NCBI RefSeq assembly: GCF_000485795.1
Contig: NZ_AXZL01000068.1
Coordinates: 186,001-250,000 of the forward strand
Reading direction: 5' to 3'
Length of the DNA stretch: 64,000 bases
DNA from: Shewanella decolorationis S12
Lineage (GTDB): Bacteria; Pseudomonadota; Gammaproteobacteria; Enterobacterales; Shewanellaceae
Shown here: piece after piece, positions 15,925 to 23,793 of the stretch
Position numbering within the stretch: the first letter of the stretch is position 1
Layout: each line of letters starts with the position of its first letter
Position numbers and translations under genes: made by a program
Notes under the pieces: generated by a model
Seen by the model: the letters and a program-made list of their open reading frames with translations, nothing else
Told to the model about the DNA's origin: nothing
Databases searched by the model: none

Positions 15925-18018
15925 TTAGAGCTTGTAACTCATGCTCAGCATCAGCATTTGTGCGGTGTAGTCATGGCTATTAGTACCAAAACCTACGACG
16001 TTCCAAATGCCATCAACGGCGATATCGTTGGCGGCGTCATTGTCCTTATAGTTCTCAATTTTGTAATCGAAGCGCAGCGCGAGTTTCTCGGTGGCTTGAT
16101 ATTGAGCGTATAAGTTAATGTTGTGCACTTTGGCAAAATAATCACCATAGTCGCCAGTGATACCTTGTCTGACTTGAGTGTTGCTGTCGGAGTTGGAATA
16201 GGTGTAGTCCAGTCCTAGGCGTAACTTGTTCTCCAGCAGATTGTTGTAGCTAATACCTGCGCCAACTACATCGACCTTGTCTTCAATAAAGCCAGTCCAA
16301 GTTGGGGTGCTGTAATTGCTGCTACCTGCTTGTTCAGACTCAATGGTTTGATAGTTGTAGAAGGCGGTTGCTAGTAAGTCAGCGGTGATCATATAGCTGA
16401 TATTGGCATCATAACTGGTGTCTTTTGACTCAGTTAAACCAATCACAGTATCGGTATAATCATCCAGCGCATAACGGGCACCAACATCGATAGTCAGGCT
16501 TTCAAGCGGCGAATGGGTGATCCGCGCTTCGACTTGGGTTCTGTCACGGTCAGCCAGATTGTACTTACGTAATAGGCTGTTGGTTTCAGAAGAGGTCCAT
16601 TCAGACGCTTGGTATTGTGAGCCGTCACGGTTACCGTAACTGCCTTTTACCCACATGTCCCAGGTATCGAAGCTGTTGACACGTAAACGGGCCCAAACGG
16701 TATTTTCATCCGTGGTTTCACGGTCTTGATAATCACGTTGGTCGCGTTTGAAGTCATAACCACCATCGAGTTTAATATCGCGGGTAATGCGATAATCTGC
16801 GGCAACTTTAAAGCGTTGCGTACGATTATCGTAAGGGGTGTTATAAGCCACCTTACCGTTGACATTATTGATGCTGATCTGAGTCCATTCTTCCACTTGG
16901 GTGTTATTGTCACGGTCGTAATAATCGTAACTACCTGTTAATCGGAGGTCTTTGCTCACTTTGCTAACGACTTTTAGGTTCATACCCAGTAGGTCGACTT
17001 TGGCATCAACAGCATCAGTATTAAGCTGATTTGCATAACGGTAGTTATCCGTCACCAATGCCTGATCTTGGCTCATTTGTCCGGTTAAAATACGGCCAGA
17101 CAGTGAGTTACTGCCGTCGTTATACTGCCCCATCAGCGATACTGTGTGTGCCTGATTATCGGGATCGAGTGCCATCGTACCTTGGGTTTGGGCACCAAAG
17201 GTGGGGTTGAAGGCACTGTCAATGTTCAGCTGGTTGTATTCATTTTTGAAAATCGAACCATTGTAACTGAGTGCAGTGAACCAACGATCACCCTTGAGTT
17301 TCACGCCTGCTTCTATGGTGTCAGTGGTGTAATCCACGGGTTCTGCCAACATCATAGATTGGTTGAAGAAGCTACCAGAGGCTTGTTTTAAGCCGGTTTT
17401 TTCTTCACGCATGTAGTTAACATAGGTGCTCCACAGGGATTCGCCTTGATATTCGAACCCTAAGCCTGTGCGCTCACGTTTCAGTGATAACTCAAGGCTG
17501 TTCAGGCTGTCCATCAACAGTGGCATTTGGCTGCTCGAACCTGCGGTGACCCAGTTATCGGGCAAGGTCAGGTTATTGCCGCCGATACCAGAATAGGGCG
17601 AGAGGGCACTATTGCTGTCGTAGGTGGCAATTTGGCGATAGTTAACATTGACATTGTACTGACCTTGTTTGCCGGCATTCACATCCAAACGACCGCCATC
17701 CATACCGAGTTGATGAGCTTCAACATTGGCACGGTAACCCTTTTCACCTTTAAAGCGTAAATCGGCATCAAATTTGCCAGCTACTTCATTGGATGTCCCA
17801 AAGGCATTGGCTGAGCGAATATCCTCTTCGCTGTTATAACCTACACCAACACCCACAGTGCCAGATGTGCCAGTTTCAACCACGCAGCCTTTACAGCTCC
17901 ATGCTGAGAGTTTCACTTTGTCAGTATTGGCATTGGCGAGGCCATAACCATCGGCAGCGACGGCGAAACCTGTGTTGGCTAATAACGCTAGAGTGATCAA
18001 ATTGAGTTTGAATTTCAT
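15925..18018 (-). CDS. mtrB: MtrB, outer-membrane beta-barrel porin of the Mtr electron conduit
   Basis: A 697-residue MtrB/PioB-family porin, the same length as the S. oneidensis protein. It holds the decaheme MtrA inside its barrel and docks MtrC outside, forming the wire that passes electrons through the outer membrane. A signal peptide of about 22 residues ends in FAVAA. The characteristic N-terminal Cys42-x-x-Cys45 (SAWSCKGCVVETG) is present. The rest alternates in beta-barrel fashion with many Tyr/Asp-rich loops and ends in LMLSMSYKL, an outer-membrane targeting C terminus. It starts 12 bases after mtrA and closes the mtrCAB operon. Paralogue: mtrE at 25749-27887. Confidence 0.97.
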   Translation of the reverse strand: MKFKLNLITLALLANTGFAVAADGYGLANANTDKVKLSAWSCKGCVVETGTSGTVGVGVGYNSEEDIRSANAFGTSNEVAGKFDADLRFKGEKGYRANVEAHQLGMDGGRLDVNAGKQGQYNVNVNYRQIATYDSNSALSPYSGIGGNNLTLPDNWVTAGSSSQMPLLMDSLNSLELSLKRERTGLGFEYQGESLWSTYVNYMREEKTGLKQASGSFFNQSMMLAEPVDYTTDTIEAGVKLKGDRWFTALSYNGSIFKNEYNQLNIDSAFNPTFGAQTQGTMALDPDNQAHTVSLMGQYNDGSNSLSGRILTGQMSQDQALVTDNYRYANQLNTDAVDAKVDLLGMNLKVVSKVSKDLRLTGSYDYYDRDNNTQVEEWTQISINNVNGKVAYNTPYDNRTQRFKVAADYRITRDIKLDGGYDFKRDQRDYQDRETTDENTVWARLRVNSFDTWDMWVKGSYGNRDGSQYQASEWTSSETNSLLRKYNLADRDRTQVEARITHSPLESLTIDVGARYALDDYTDTVIGLTESKDTSYDANISYMITADLLATAFYNYQTIESEQAGSSNYSTPTWTGFIEDKVDVVGAGISYNNLLENKLRLGLDYTYSNSDSNTQVRQGITGDYGDYFAKVHNINLYAQYQATEKLALRFDYKIENYKDNDAANDIAVDGIWNVVGFGTNSHDYTAQMLMLSMSYKL

Positions 18019-18030
18019 CTTCTCGTCTCC

Positions 18031-19020
18031 TTAGCGCTGTAATAGCTTGCCAGATGGATGGTTAGAACCATGAACCTGACTATGGCAATTTAAGCAGCTT
18101 CTTCCACCCGTAAAGGCGTTGTCACCGACATTTGAACCTAAACCAGTGTTACCTAAGTAGGCGTTGCTGGCGTGGCCATCGCTAGCGTGACATTGCTGAC
18201 ATAACTGCGGCGCACGGGTTTTCAGCATGGCATCATTCACACTACCGTGAGGATTGTGGCAAGTAACACAACTCTCAGTGACGGGTGCATGCTCCCAGAG
18301 TTTTGGGCCGCGTTTCTCGGCGTGACAGGCATAACAGGTTTCGTTGATGCTTGGCTTGTTCAAGTCGGAATCTGTCATGCTCCCATGGGGATTGTGACAG
18401 TCGCTACAGGTCATTTGTGCCCATTTGAGAGGGTGACTTGAGCGTTTGTTCATATCCGCTTTTTGCTTAGTGTGGCAGCTTGTACAGACGTCCATCTCAG
18501 TGTTTTTAGATAACACTGGGTCTTTCGCGACGTGTACTTGGTGGCACGAGGCACAAGCAACATCGGCATTGTCATGGTGACCGCCATTCCAAGACATACG
18601 CTTATCGTCTTGGTGACAGCTCATACATACGCTGTTTTGCTTGTCGGCACTTAAGGTCGATTGTTTACCAAAAGTGATCATCGGCTCGTTGCCGCCCTTG
18701 TTATGCTGACCCATAGGGCCGTGGCATGCCTCGCATTGCAGGCCAGCCATTGGACTCTTAGAGGAGTCAATCGCGCCGTGGACACCTTTGAAAAGGTCCA
18801 TGACTTTTTCGGATTTCTTATGGCACATCAAGCAAGAATCGGCGCCTTTAGGGGAGTAGTTGCCTTCGGCAAACTTCTTATCTAAGGTGGCTTCGACTTG
18901 CTCAGGCGTCATTTTTTCATCCCACTTGGAGGCGTGAGCACTCGGTGCGATGGCAAATGCCATGACCGCAGACATCATCAATGCCGGCAGTAGGTTTTTC
19001 ATTTTGTGGCTGTTTTTCAT
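18031..19020 (-). CDS. mtrA: MtrA, periplasmic decaheme c-type cytochrome
   Basis: A 329-residue decaheme cytochrome of the DmsE/MtrA family. It accepts electrons from periplasmic carriers such as CctA or FccA and from CymA, and conducts them through MtrB to MtrC. A signal peptide (about residues 1-31, ending APSAHA) is followed by ten CxxCH motifs, from CLMCHKK to [17 protein letters not shown]. The start at 19020 ([14 protein letters not shown]) follows GGGAAG; an upstream in-frame codon at 19047 would only lengthen the signal region. It lies 68 bases after mtrC and 12 before mtrB. The paralogue MtrD at 27901-28866 has the same ten heme sites. Confidence 0.97.
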   Translation of the reverse strand: MKNSHKMKNLLPALMMSAVMAFAIAPSAHASKWDEKMTPEQVEATLDKKFAEGNYSPKGADSCLMCHKKSEKVMDLFKGVHGAIDSSKSPMAGLQCEACHGPMGQHNKGGNEPMITFGKQSTLSADKQNSVCMSCHQDDKRMSWNGGHHDNADVACASCHQVHVAKDPVLSKNTEMDVCTSCHTKQKADMNKRSSHPLKWAQMTCSDCHNPHGSMTDSDLNKPSINETCYACHAEKRGPKLWEHAPVTESCVTCHNPHGSVNDAMLKTRAPQLCQQCHASDGHASNAYLGNTGLGSNVGDNAFTGGRSCLNCHSQVHGSNHPSGKLLQR

Positions 19021-19088
19021 AATAGGCTTCCCAATTTGTCCCAACAAAATTCAAGATAGGGGGAGCGAGCTCCCCCTGCTTGGGCAAA

Positions 19089-21041
19089 TTACATTTTCAC
19101 TTGAGTGTGATCTGCAACTGTTGGGGTATGGCAGTAGAAACAGGTTTCTGACTGTGCCGCTTGGTTGGCTTGAGTATAATCACCGTCCACAATCGCGCCC
19201 ATATTTTCTAAGCCGTGGCCAATCGATTCTGGGGCGTGGCATGAAGTACAAGTTGCTGTGATTGGGGTGGTGTATTTACCAGCAGAAGTGGCCAGTGCAC
19301 CCTTCACTTTGAACGCGTCTAAGTTGAAGTCGTTGTGGCACTGAGTACATTCTTTGATAACGCCTTGCTCACCGTGAACTACGTGCAGTTTCATTTCGAA
19401 ACCACCTTTGTTTGCACCGCTTGCGTAGGTACCATCAGGGGTATGACAGGCCACACAGGCATCCACACCGACGATTGGTTTACCGCTTGCGTCTTTGGCA
19501 TGTGAAACTTGTTCTGACATCACGAAGCCTGCATGGTGACCTTTGTGGATTTCAAAGGTATCACTGTGACAGCCTTGGCAAGTGCTGAAGTTCACTGAGT
19601 TCACATGGCGCATGCTGGGTGCTTTGCCAGACTTAGTACCAAAGGCTAATTCGGCTTTCATACTAGTGGTTGTGCTATCTGCACTACAAGCCGTTAGCGT
19701 AGAACCCGTGTTACACATTTCTAGACCGATAAAGGTAAAGGCGGTGTCAGTATCACCCGCTCCAAATGGCAGTGCTGGTGTAGTGAAGACCAGTTTACCG
19801 TCAACGATGGTCACATCTGCTTGCAATGCGCCATCTTTGACCAAGTCTTTAGTCACTTTCTTATACTGTGTTACTGGGCTTGGGTTGTAGCCCATGATGG
19901 GGAAGTTAGGACCAACGTTAGTGATAGTTTCTAAACGTTTGATCTTATTTTGTACACTTGCCGCATCAATGGCGTTGCCGTCTTTATCTAGGATAGACAC
20001 GGTTAATACCGCAGTGTTGTCTTCTTGACCGGCGAGTGTGGCAGACATACCTAACTGAGCCATAACCGCTTTCTTCTCAGCGGTTTTGCCTGTGTGTAAC
20101 TCGGCAGTCCAATTGCTGTTGTGGCAAGCGATACAGTTTGAGTTATCGAGCTGTTGTGAGTGACCTTTACCCGCTGCGAAATCCACCGCAGTATGACAGC
20201 TGCCACAGGTGGCGGCAGTTGGGATACGTGACCAATTAGTCCAATCTGGCGCGGCTTCAGTTTCAACGTGACAGCTTTGGCAGCTTTCAAGTGAACCTAA
20301 AGTAAGGTCTTTATGTTTTGCGTGGACTAGCACATTAAATTCTTTACCTACTCCCACTTTACCTGATGTATGGCAAGTCGCGCAGTAGTTAACATCTGAG
20401 TAAGCGCCGCCATGTTTAACTTTGGCTAAGTCTTGGTGACAAGTATTACAGCTTTCTGTGGCAACGATTTTACGACTGTAGCCAGGTTCTGCACCTGTGT
20501 CAGCGGTAAAGTCTACAAAAGCGTTGCTGTTAGGCACTAAGGTACCATCTGGTAATGGCGTGTTGTAAGCGCGGATAAGTACACGTTGAGCCAACTGGTC
20601 GTTGTAGGTGATCTTAGTGTTGGCTGTCAGGTTCATTTTGAAGGTGTAGCTGTAGCGGCCGTTCTTCATGTCCACAAAGGTGCCCGGACAGGTTGACGCG
20701 ACATCACAGGTCTCATCACCAAAGTATTGCCATTGAGAGGCATTACCCGCGCCAGTTGCACCTTGAGGAATGAGTTGAGCTGCAGCAAAGCGCATTTTTT
20801 GCAGGCCAACTACGGGCAAATCGTCTTCGTTGGTGACGGTGAATTCAACACTAGGAACACCGTTAGTCACTACTGATTTGTTGAATGTGAAATTGAGTTT
20901 TTGAATGGCTGGAGCTGGCTCGCCGCCAGGTTCACCGGGTTTACCATCGTTACCATCACTTCCACCACAGCCAGTTAAGGCCATAGTGACGGCACTTGCT
21001 GCAAGCAGCAGTGCGAATTTTGATTTTTGTGTGTTCATCAT
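19089..21041 (-). CDS. mtrC: MtrC, surface decaheme lipoprotein; N-terminal half resembles MtrF
   Basis: A 650-residue outer-membrane cytochrome and terminal reductase for metals, flavins and electrodes. The lipobox LTGC is followed by a collagen-like GGSDGNDGKPGEPGGEP linker. Ten CxxCH sites fall as 5+5: CNTCH, CATCH, CQSCH, CGSCH, CIACH, then CQGCH, CVACH, CTQCH, CTSCH, CFYCH. Domain III carries a CX8C pair (CNTGSTLTAC). Heme 10 is followed by a TPT motif like the mineral-binding S/T-P-S/T of OmcA. It is shorter than the 671 residues I recall for S. oneidensis MtrC. Domain I reads like MtrF of this window (AAQL(I/L)PQGATGAGN, then CPGTFVD.KNG.YSY.F) and contains an extra CX5C. The C-terminal third is canonical MtrC. 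First gene of mtrCAB. Confidence 0.94.
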   Translation of the reverse strand: MMNTQKSKFALLLAASAVTMALTGCGGSDGNDGKPGEPGGEPAPAIQKLNFTFNKSVVTNGVPSVEFTVTNEDDLPVVGLQKMRFAAAQLIPQGATGAGNASQWQYFGDETCDVASTCPGTFVDMKNGRYSYTFKMNLTANTKITYNDQLAQRVLIRAYNTPLPDGTLVPNSNAFVDFTADTGAEPGYSRKIVATESCNTCHQDLAKVKHGGAYSDVNYCATCHTSGKVGVGKEFNVLVHAKHKDLTLGSLESCQSCHVETEAAPDWTNWSRIPTAATCGSCHTAVDFAAGKGHSQQLDNSNCIACHNSNWTAELHTGKTAEKKAVMAQLGMSATLAGQEDNTAVLTVSILDKDGNAIDAASVQNKIKRLETITNVGPNFPIMGYNPSPVTQYKKVTKDLVKDGALQADVTIVDGKLVFTTPALPFGAGDTDTAFTFIGLEMCNTGSTLTACSADSTTTSMKAELAFGTKSGKAPSMRHVNSVNFSTCQGCHSDTFEIHKGHHAGFVMSEQVSHAKDASGKPIVGVDACVACHTPDGTYASGANKGGFEMKLHVVHGEQGVIKECTQCHNDFNLDAFKVKGALATSAGKYTTPITATCTSCHAPESIGHGLENMGAIVDGDYTQANQAAQSETCFYCHTPTVADHTQVKM

Positions 21042-21207
21042 TTTTTTCCCTGCATAGGTTTGGCATTACTTAAGTGCTTATCTTCTTCGCCCGACAGATT
21101 CTTTGTCTGTACTTTGGTCTCGAAGGCAACCTAAGTGGATGCTGGAAATAGAATTCCCCAAGGAAAGGCTAACCTAACATGCCTCTAAAATCTTCAAGGC
21201 CTTTGCT

Positions 21208-21245
21208 AATGTGTGACTTGGATCTTTCTATTTCTAAAGAGGTAG
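21208..21245 (-). promoter_or_regulatory. Cis-element shared with omcA; contains a CRP half-site
   Basis: Read on the plus strand this begins AATGTGTGACTTGGATC and continues CTATTTCT(A/T)(A/T)AG(A/G)GGTAG, matching 23692-23727 upstream of omcA. On the mtrC strand it shows TCACA preceded at the expected spacing by a weak left half (AAAGA), so it is at best a degenerate CRP box. CRP dependence of mtr genes is known in Shewanella; this site assignment is inference. Confidence 0.45.
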
Positions 21246-21306
21246 TTAAACCACAGGGGAAAAATAAATTTAGATCAAAAAAACGGCGGATTGTGAGGTG
21301 GAAAAT

Positions 21307-21337
21307 AAAAAGAGAGAGGGGTTACCTCTCTCTTTTT
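21307..21337 (-). terminator. Intrinsic terminator after omcA
   Basis: Perfect 13-bp arms AAAAAGAGAGAGG/CCTCTCTCTTTTT around GGTTA. It lies 36 bases past the omcA stop, separating omcA from mtrCAB transcription. Confidence 0.88.
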
Positions 21338-21372
21338 GTCCAGTCTCTTTAATCGCTAAAGAGGCGGTTTAT

Positions 21373-23547
21373 TTAGTTACCGTGTGCTTCGCGTAACTGA
21401 GTTGGAGTATGGCAAGTTGCACAGCTTTCAGATGCACGGGTTTGAACATCCGCAGCACTGGTACCATTTAAGATACCGCCGTTGGCTTCAATGTGAGACT
21501 TAGTTGCATCAGACAGATACTTCTGGTGACAGCTTAAACATGCACCTGCATCTGAAGATACCCAAATATCAGCCCCACCGTTGGTGATGTCGCCATAGCG
21601 CCATACACGCTCAGGAGCACGTCCAAGAGTGATACCTTTATCAGTGTGACAGGTTGAACAATCGGTCTTGAGTACAGTACCTGATTGAACGCCCGCATAC
21701 TTGAGGTAATGGCCTTCACGTTCGTGCGCTTTCCAAGCAAAGCTGGTTGGAATCTTGCCGCCTGGATAGGCCGCATCTGTCTTCAGAGTTTTATCCGATG
21801 TATGACAAGTTTGGCAGTTTACGCCGTTGTCATAGTGGTGGATTTCCTGATTGTGACAGCCTTGACACTTAGTTGGGTCAATGATTTCACGACGTGTTTT
21901 AGCTTTTACTGCGCTATCCACACCATTGTCTTTCCAAACGAAGTGGTAAGGTGCTTCTTTCACGGGCACTTTGCGCACGTTCGGCAAACTACAATCGGTT
22001 GGAACGATTTCGGCAACACCGTAACCACCGCTGTTGAAACACACTTCTAATGTAGACCAGAGTTCAAAGGTTTTACCGTTAGCATCCGCTGGCAGGTTGA
22101 ACTTAGTGCCAGTTAACGTATAGGTTTTGGTCGCTTCGTTGTAAGTGCCTTCGCTCAGTGCGATACGACGGTTGCTGTAAGAGGCGTCAGCATAGCTTGG
22201 GTAATCTTTATCAGAATCCCAAGCCACGATAACGCGTGAGCTTTGGTTAAGATATTTGTTTTCGATAGCATTGCCGTCTTTATCAACGACTTGAACATCA
22301 AAGGTAATCTTACCAGTGCCATTCACACCCACATTGCTAAACTTAATGCCCATAGCTTGAGTATCAGAATAGGCTTTCAGTACATCACCATGACGTTTGG
22401 CTGCACTGCCAGTACCGCCATAAGGCTCTGTTGCATTGTGGCAAGAGGTACAGTCTGTACTGCTATGGTGAGCAGATGGTTTTTCAGTATGGCAACCAAT
22501 ACAAGCTTGATTGCTTAAGTCAGCTTTGAATAGGTCTGCATTGGCTGGAGCACCCGCACCTTCAACGTGACAAGCTGAACAATCAGCGGCAGGTTTCAAT
22601 GGGAAGCCTACTTTGCCGTAGTCGATCACTTTACCACCGTAACCGACAATCTTATAAGGAGCAGGTACTTCTGCGCCTGTTTCATCGTAGGTATGACGTT
22701 CGCCACCTTTGTGGATAGCATGGATCATATAAGTGAATTCAATGCTATTGCCTGACTCTGGGTCGCCAGATGTTGCAGTATGGCAAGAGGCACAGTTTTC
22801 AATATCGATACGACGACCACCATGAAGCTCTAAGCTTTCTGGTTGGTGGCAGGTGTAACAGGCTTTGATAGAAACCACATTGCGAGTTTGGATGCCTTCT
22901 GTTTTACCTGTCGAAGGTTGCCAATCAAAATGCGCATTCGCAGCAAGTTGTGGCAGCTCAAGCTCCATTGTGGCGCGTTGAGTCGCGTCAGCGCTGTAAG
23001 TAACGGTTAATGGCTCAGTGACATTAGCAATGTTGGTTTGATAGGTGTAACTGTAACTACCGTCACCGTGGTCAACCAAGCAAGTGTCGCATTTACTCGC
23101 TGTTTCAACGTTGGCTTGGTACTGGGTCGATGGATTGAGATTATCAACACCTGATGGAATTGTACCAGGCTCTTTTTTAGCATTGATGTAAGCTTGCCAT
23201 TGATAGCCACGATCTGCAGTTTTCGCTGGATCGTCCGCTGCTTCAGTCACATGGGTGAGCTGAGCAATACCAAAGCGTAAATCGTGATCTTTTGTTAAGC
23301 CGAGTACAGCCACGCCATTGGCATTTTCCAATGTAAAATCAACGGTGACCTTGCCTGCGTCAACAGTTGCATTTGTGAATTTAGCTTTTAATGTTGAGGT
23401 CGAGTTAATATTAACACCAACAACGCCTGGTTTACCGTCTTCACCGTCTTTACCGTCACTGCCACCGCAGCCAGTGAGAAGAAGTGAAAGTAAACCGGCA
23501 CCCAACATCGCTTTTGTTGCGGTATTGAAATTGAACCGTTTCATCAT
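21373..23547 (-). CDS. omcA: OmcA, surface decaheme lipoprotein cytochrome
   Basis: A 724-residue outer-membrane decaheme reductase that works with MtrC in reducing Fe(III)/Mn(IV) oxides and flavins. The lipobox LLTGC is followed by GGSDGKDGEDGKPG. Ten CxxCH motifs are present (CYTCH, CASCH, CSACH, CIGCH, CTSCH, CQGCH, CQTCH, CSTCH, CLSCH, CATCH). Domain I has a CX2C (CDTC) and domain III a CX15C pair. The C-terminal heme is followed by TPT, equivalent to the hematite-binding TPS motif described for S. oneidensis. The ATG at 23547 (MMKRFNFN) follows AGGGAAA. Its own terminator lies downstream, so it is probably monocistronic. Confidence 0.96.
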   Translation of the reverse strand: MMKRFNFNTATKAMLGAGLLSLLLTGCGGSDGKDGEDGKPGVVGVNINSTSTLKAKFTNATVDAGKVTVDFTLENANGVAVLGLTKDHDLRFGIAQLTHVTEAADDPAKTADRGYQWQAYINAKKEPGTIPSGVDNLNPSTQYQANVETASKCDTCLVDHGDGSYSYTYQTNIANVTEPLTVTYSADATQRATMELELPQLAANAHFDWQPSTGKTEGIQTRNVVSIKACYTCHQPESLELHGGRRIDIENCASCHTATSGDPESGNSIEFTYMIHAIHKGGERHTYDETGAEVPAPYKIVGYGGKVIDYGKVGFPLKPAADCSACHVEGAGAPANADLFKADLSNQACIGCHTEKPSAHHSSTDCTSCHNATEPYGGTGSAAKRHGDVLKAYSDTQAMGIKFSNVGVNGTGKITFDVQVVDKDGNAIENKYLNQSSRVIVAWDSDKDYPSYADASYSNRRIALSEGTYNEATKTYTLTGTKFNLPADANGKTFELWSTLEVCFNSGGYGVAEIVPTDCSLPNVRKVPVKEAPYHFVWKDNGVDSAVKAKTRREIIDPTKCQGCHNQEIHHYDNGVNCQTCHTSDKTLKTDAAYPGGKIPTSFAWKAHEREGHYLKYAGVQSGTVLKTDCSTCHTDKGITLGRAPERVWRYGDITNGGADIWVSSDAGACLSCHQKYLSDATKSHIEANGGILNGTSAADVQTRASESCATCHTPTQLREAHGN

Positions 23548-23691
23548 GATATTTCCCTGCAATAGTTTTAATCATCATTAAACACGTCTCAAATAGGAAT
23601 AAATCTCATTAGCCGTATTTAATGTGTGGAATTAGATCCCACCTGTAAGGCTAACTAAGTCATTGGTATTTATCAGTCACTTTAAGCGGGT

Positions 23692-23727
23692 AATGTGATT
23701 GAGATCTGACTATTTCTTTAGGGGTAG
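23692..23727 (-). promoter_or_regulatory. omcA upstream element, homologous to the mtrC one
   Basis: Plus-strand AATGTGATTGAGATCTGA then CTATTTCTTTAGGGGTAG, 145-180 bases before the omcA start. On the omcA strand TCAGA-N6-TCACA resembles a CRP site with a strong right half. A shared AAGGCTAAC follows at similar distance in both genes. Confidence 0.5.
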
Positions 23728-23765
23728 ATGACTGCATAGTATGAGTTCCTTTTATATTTGCAGTA

Positions 23766-23784
23766 GCAGGCCTTTTCGGCCTGC
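23766..23784 (-). terminator. Stem-loop after mtrF, weak terminator candidate
   Basis: Arms GCAGGCC/GGCCTGC with a five-base loop, nine bases past the mtrF stop. No strong T-run follows on the minus strand, so it may only slow or partly end transcription. Confidence 0.5.
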
Positions 23785-23793
23785 ATCATAGGG

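Larger units (their letters stand above)
21042..21372. other. 331-base mtrC upstream region
   Basis: Holds the mtrC promoter, the element shared with omcA at 21208-21245, and the omcA terminator at 21307-21337. A second half-site-like AGATCA lies near 21271. No small gene is visible. Confidence 0.6.
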
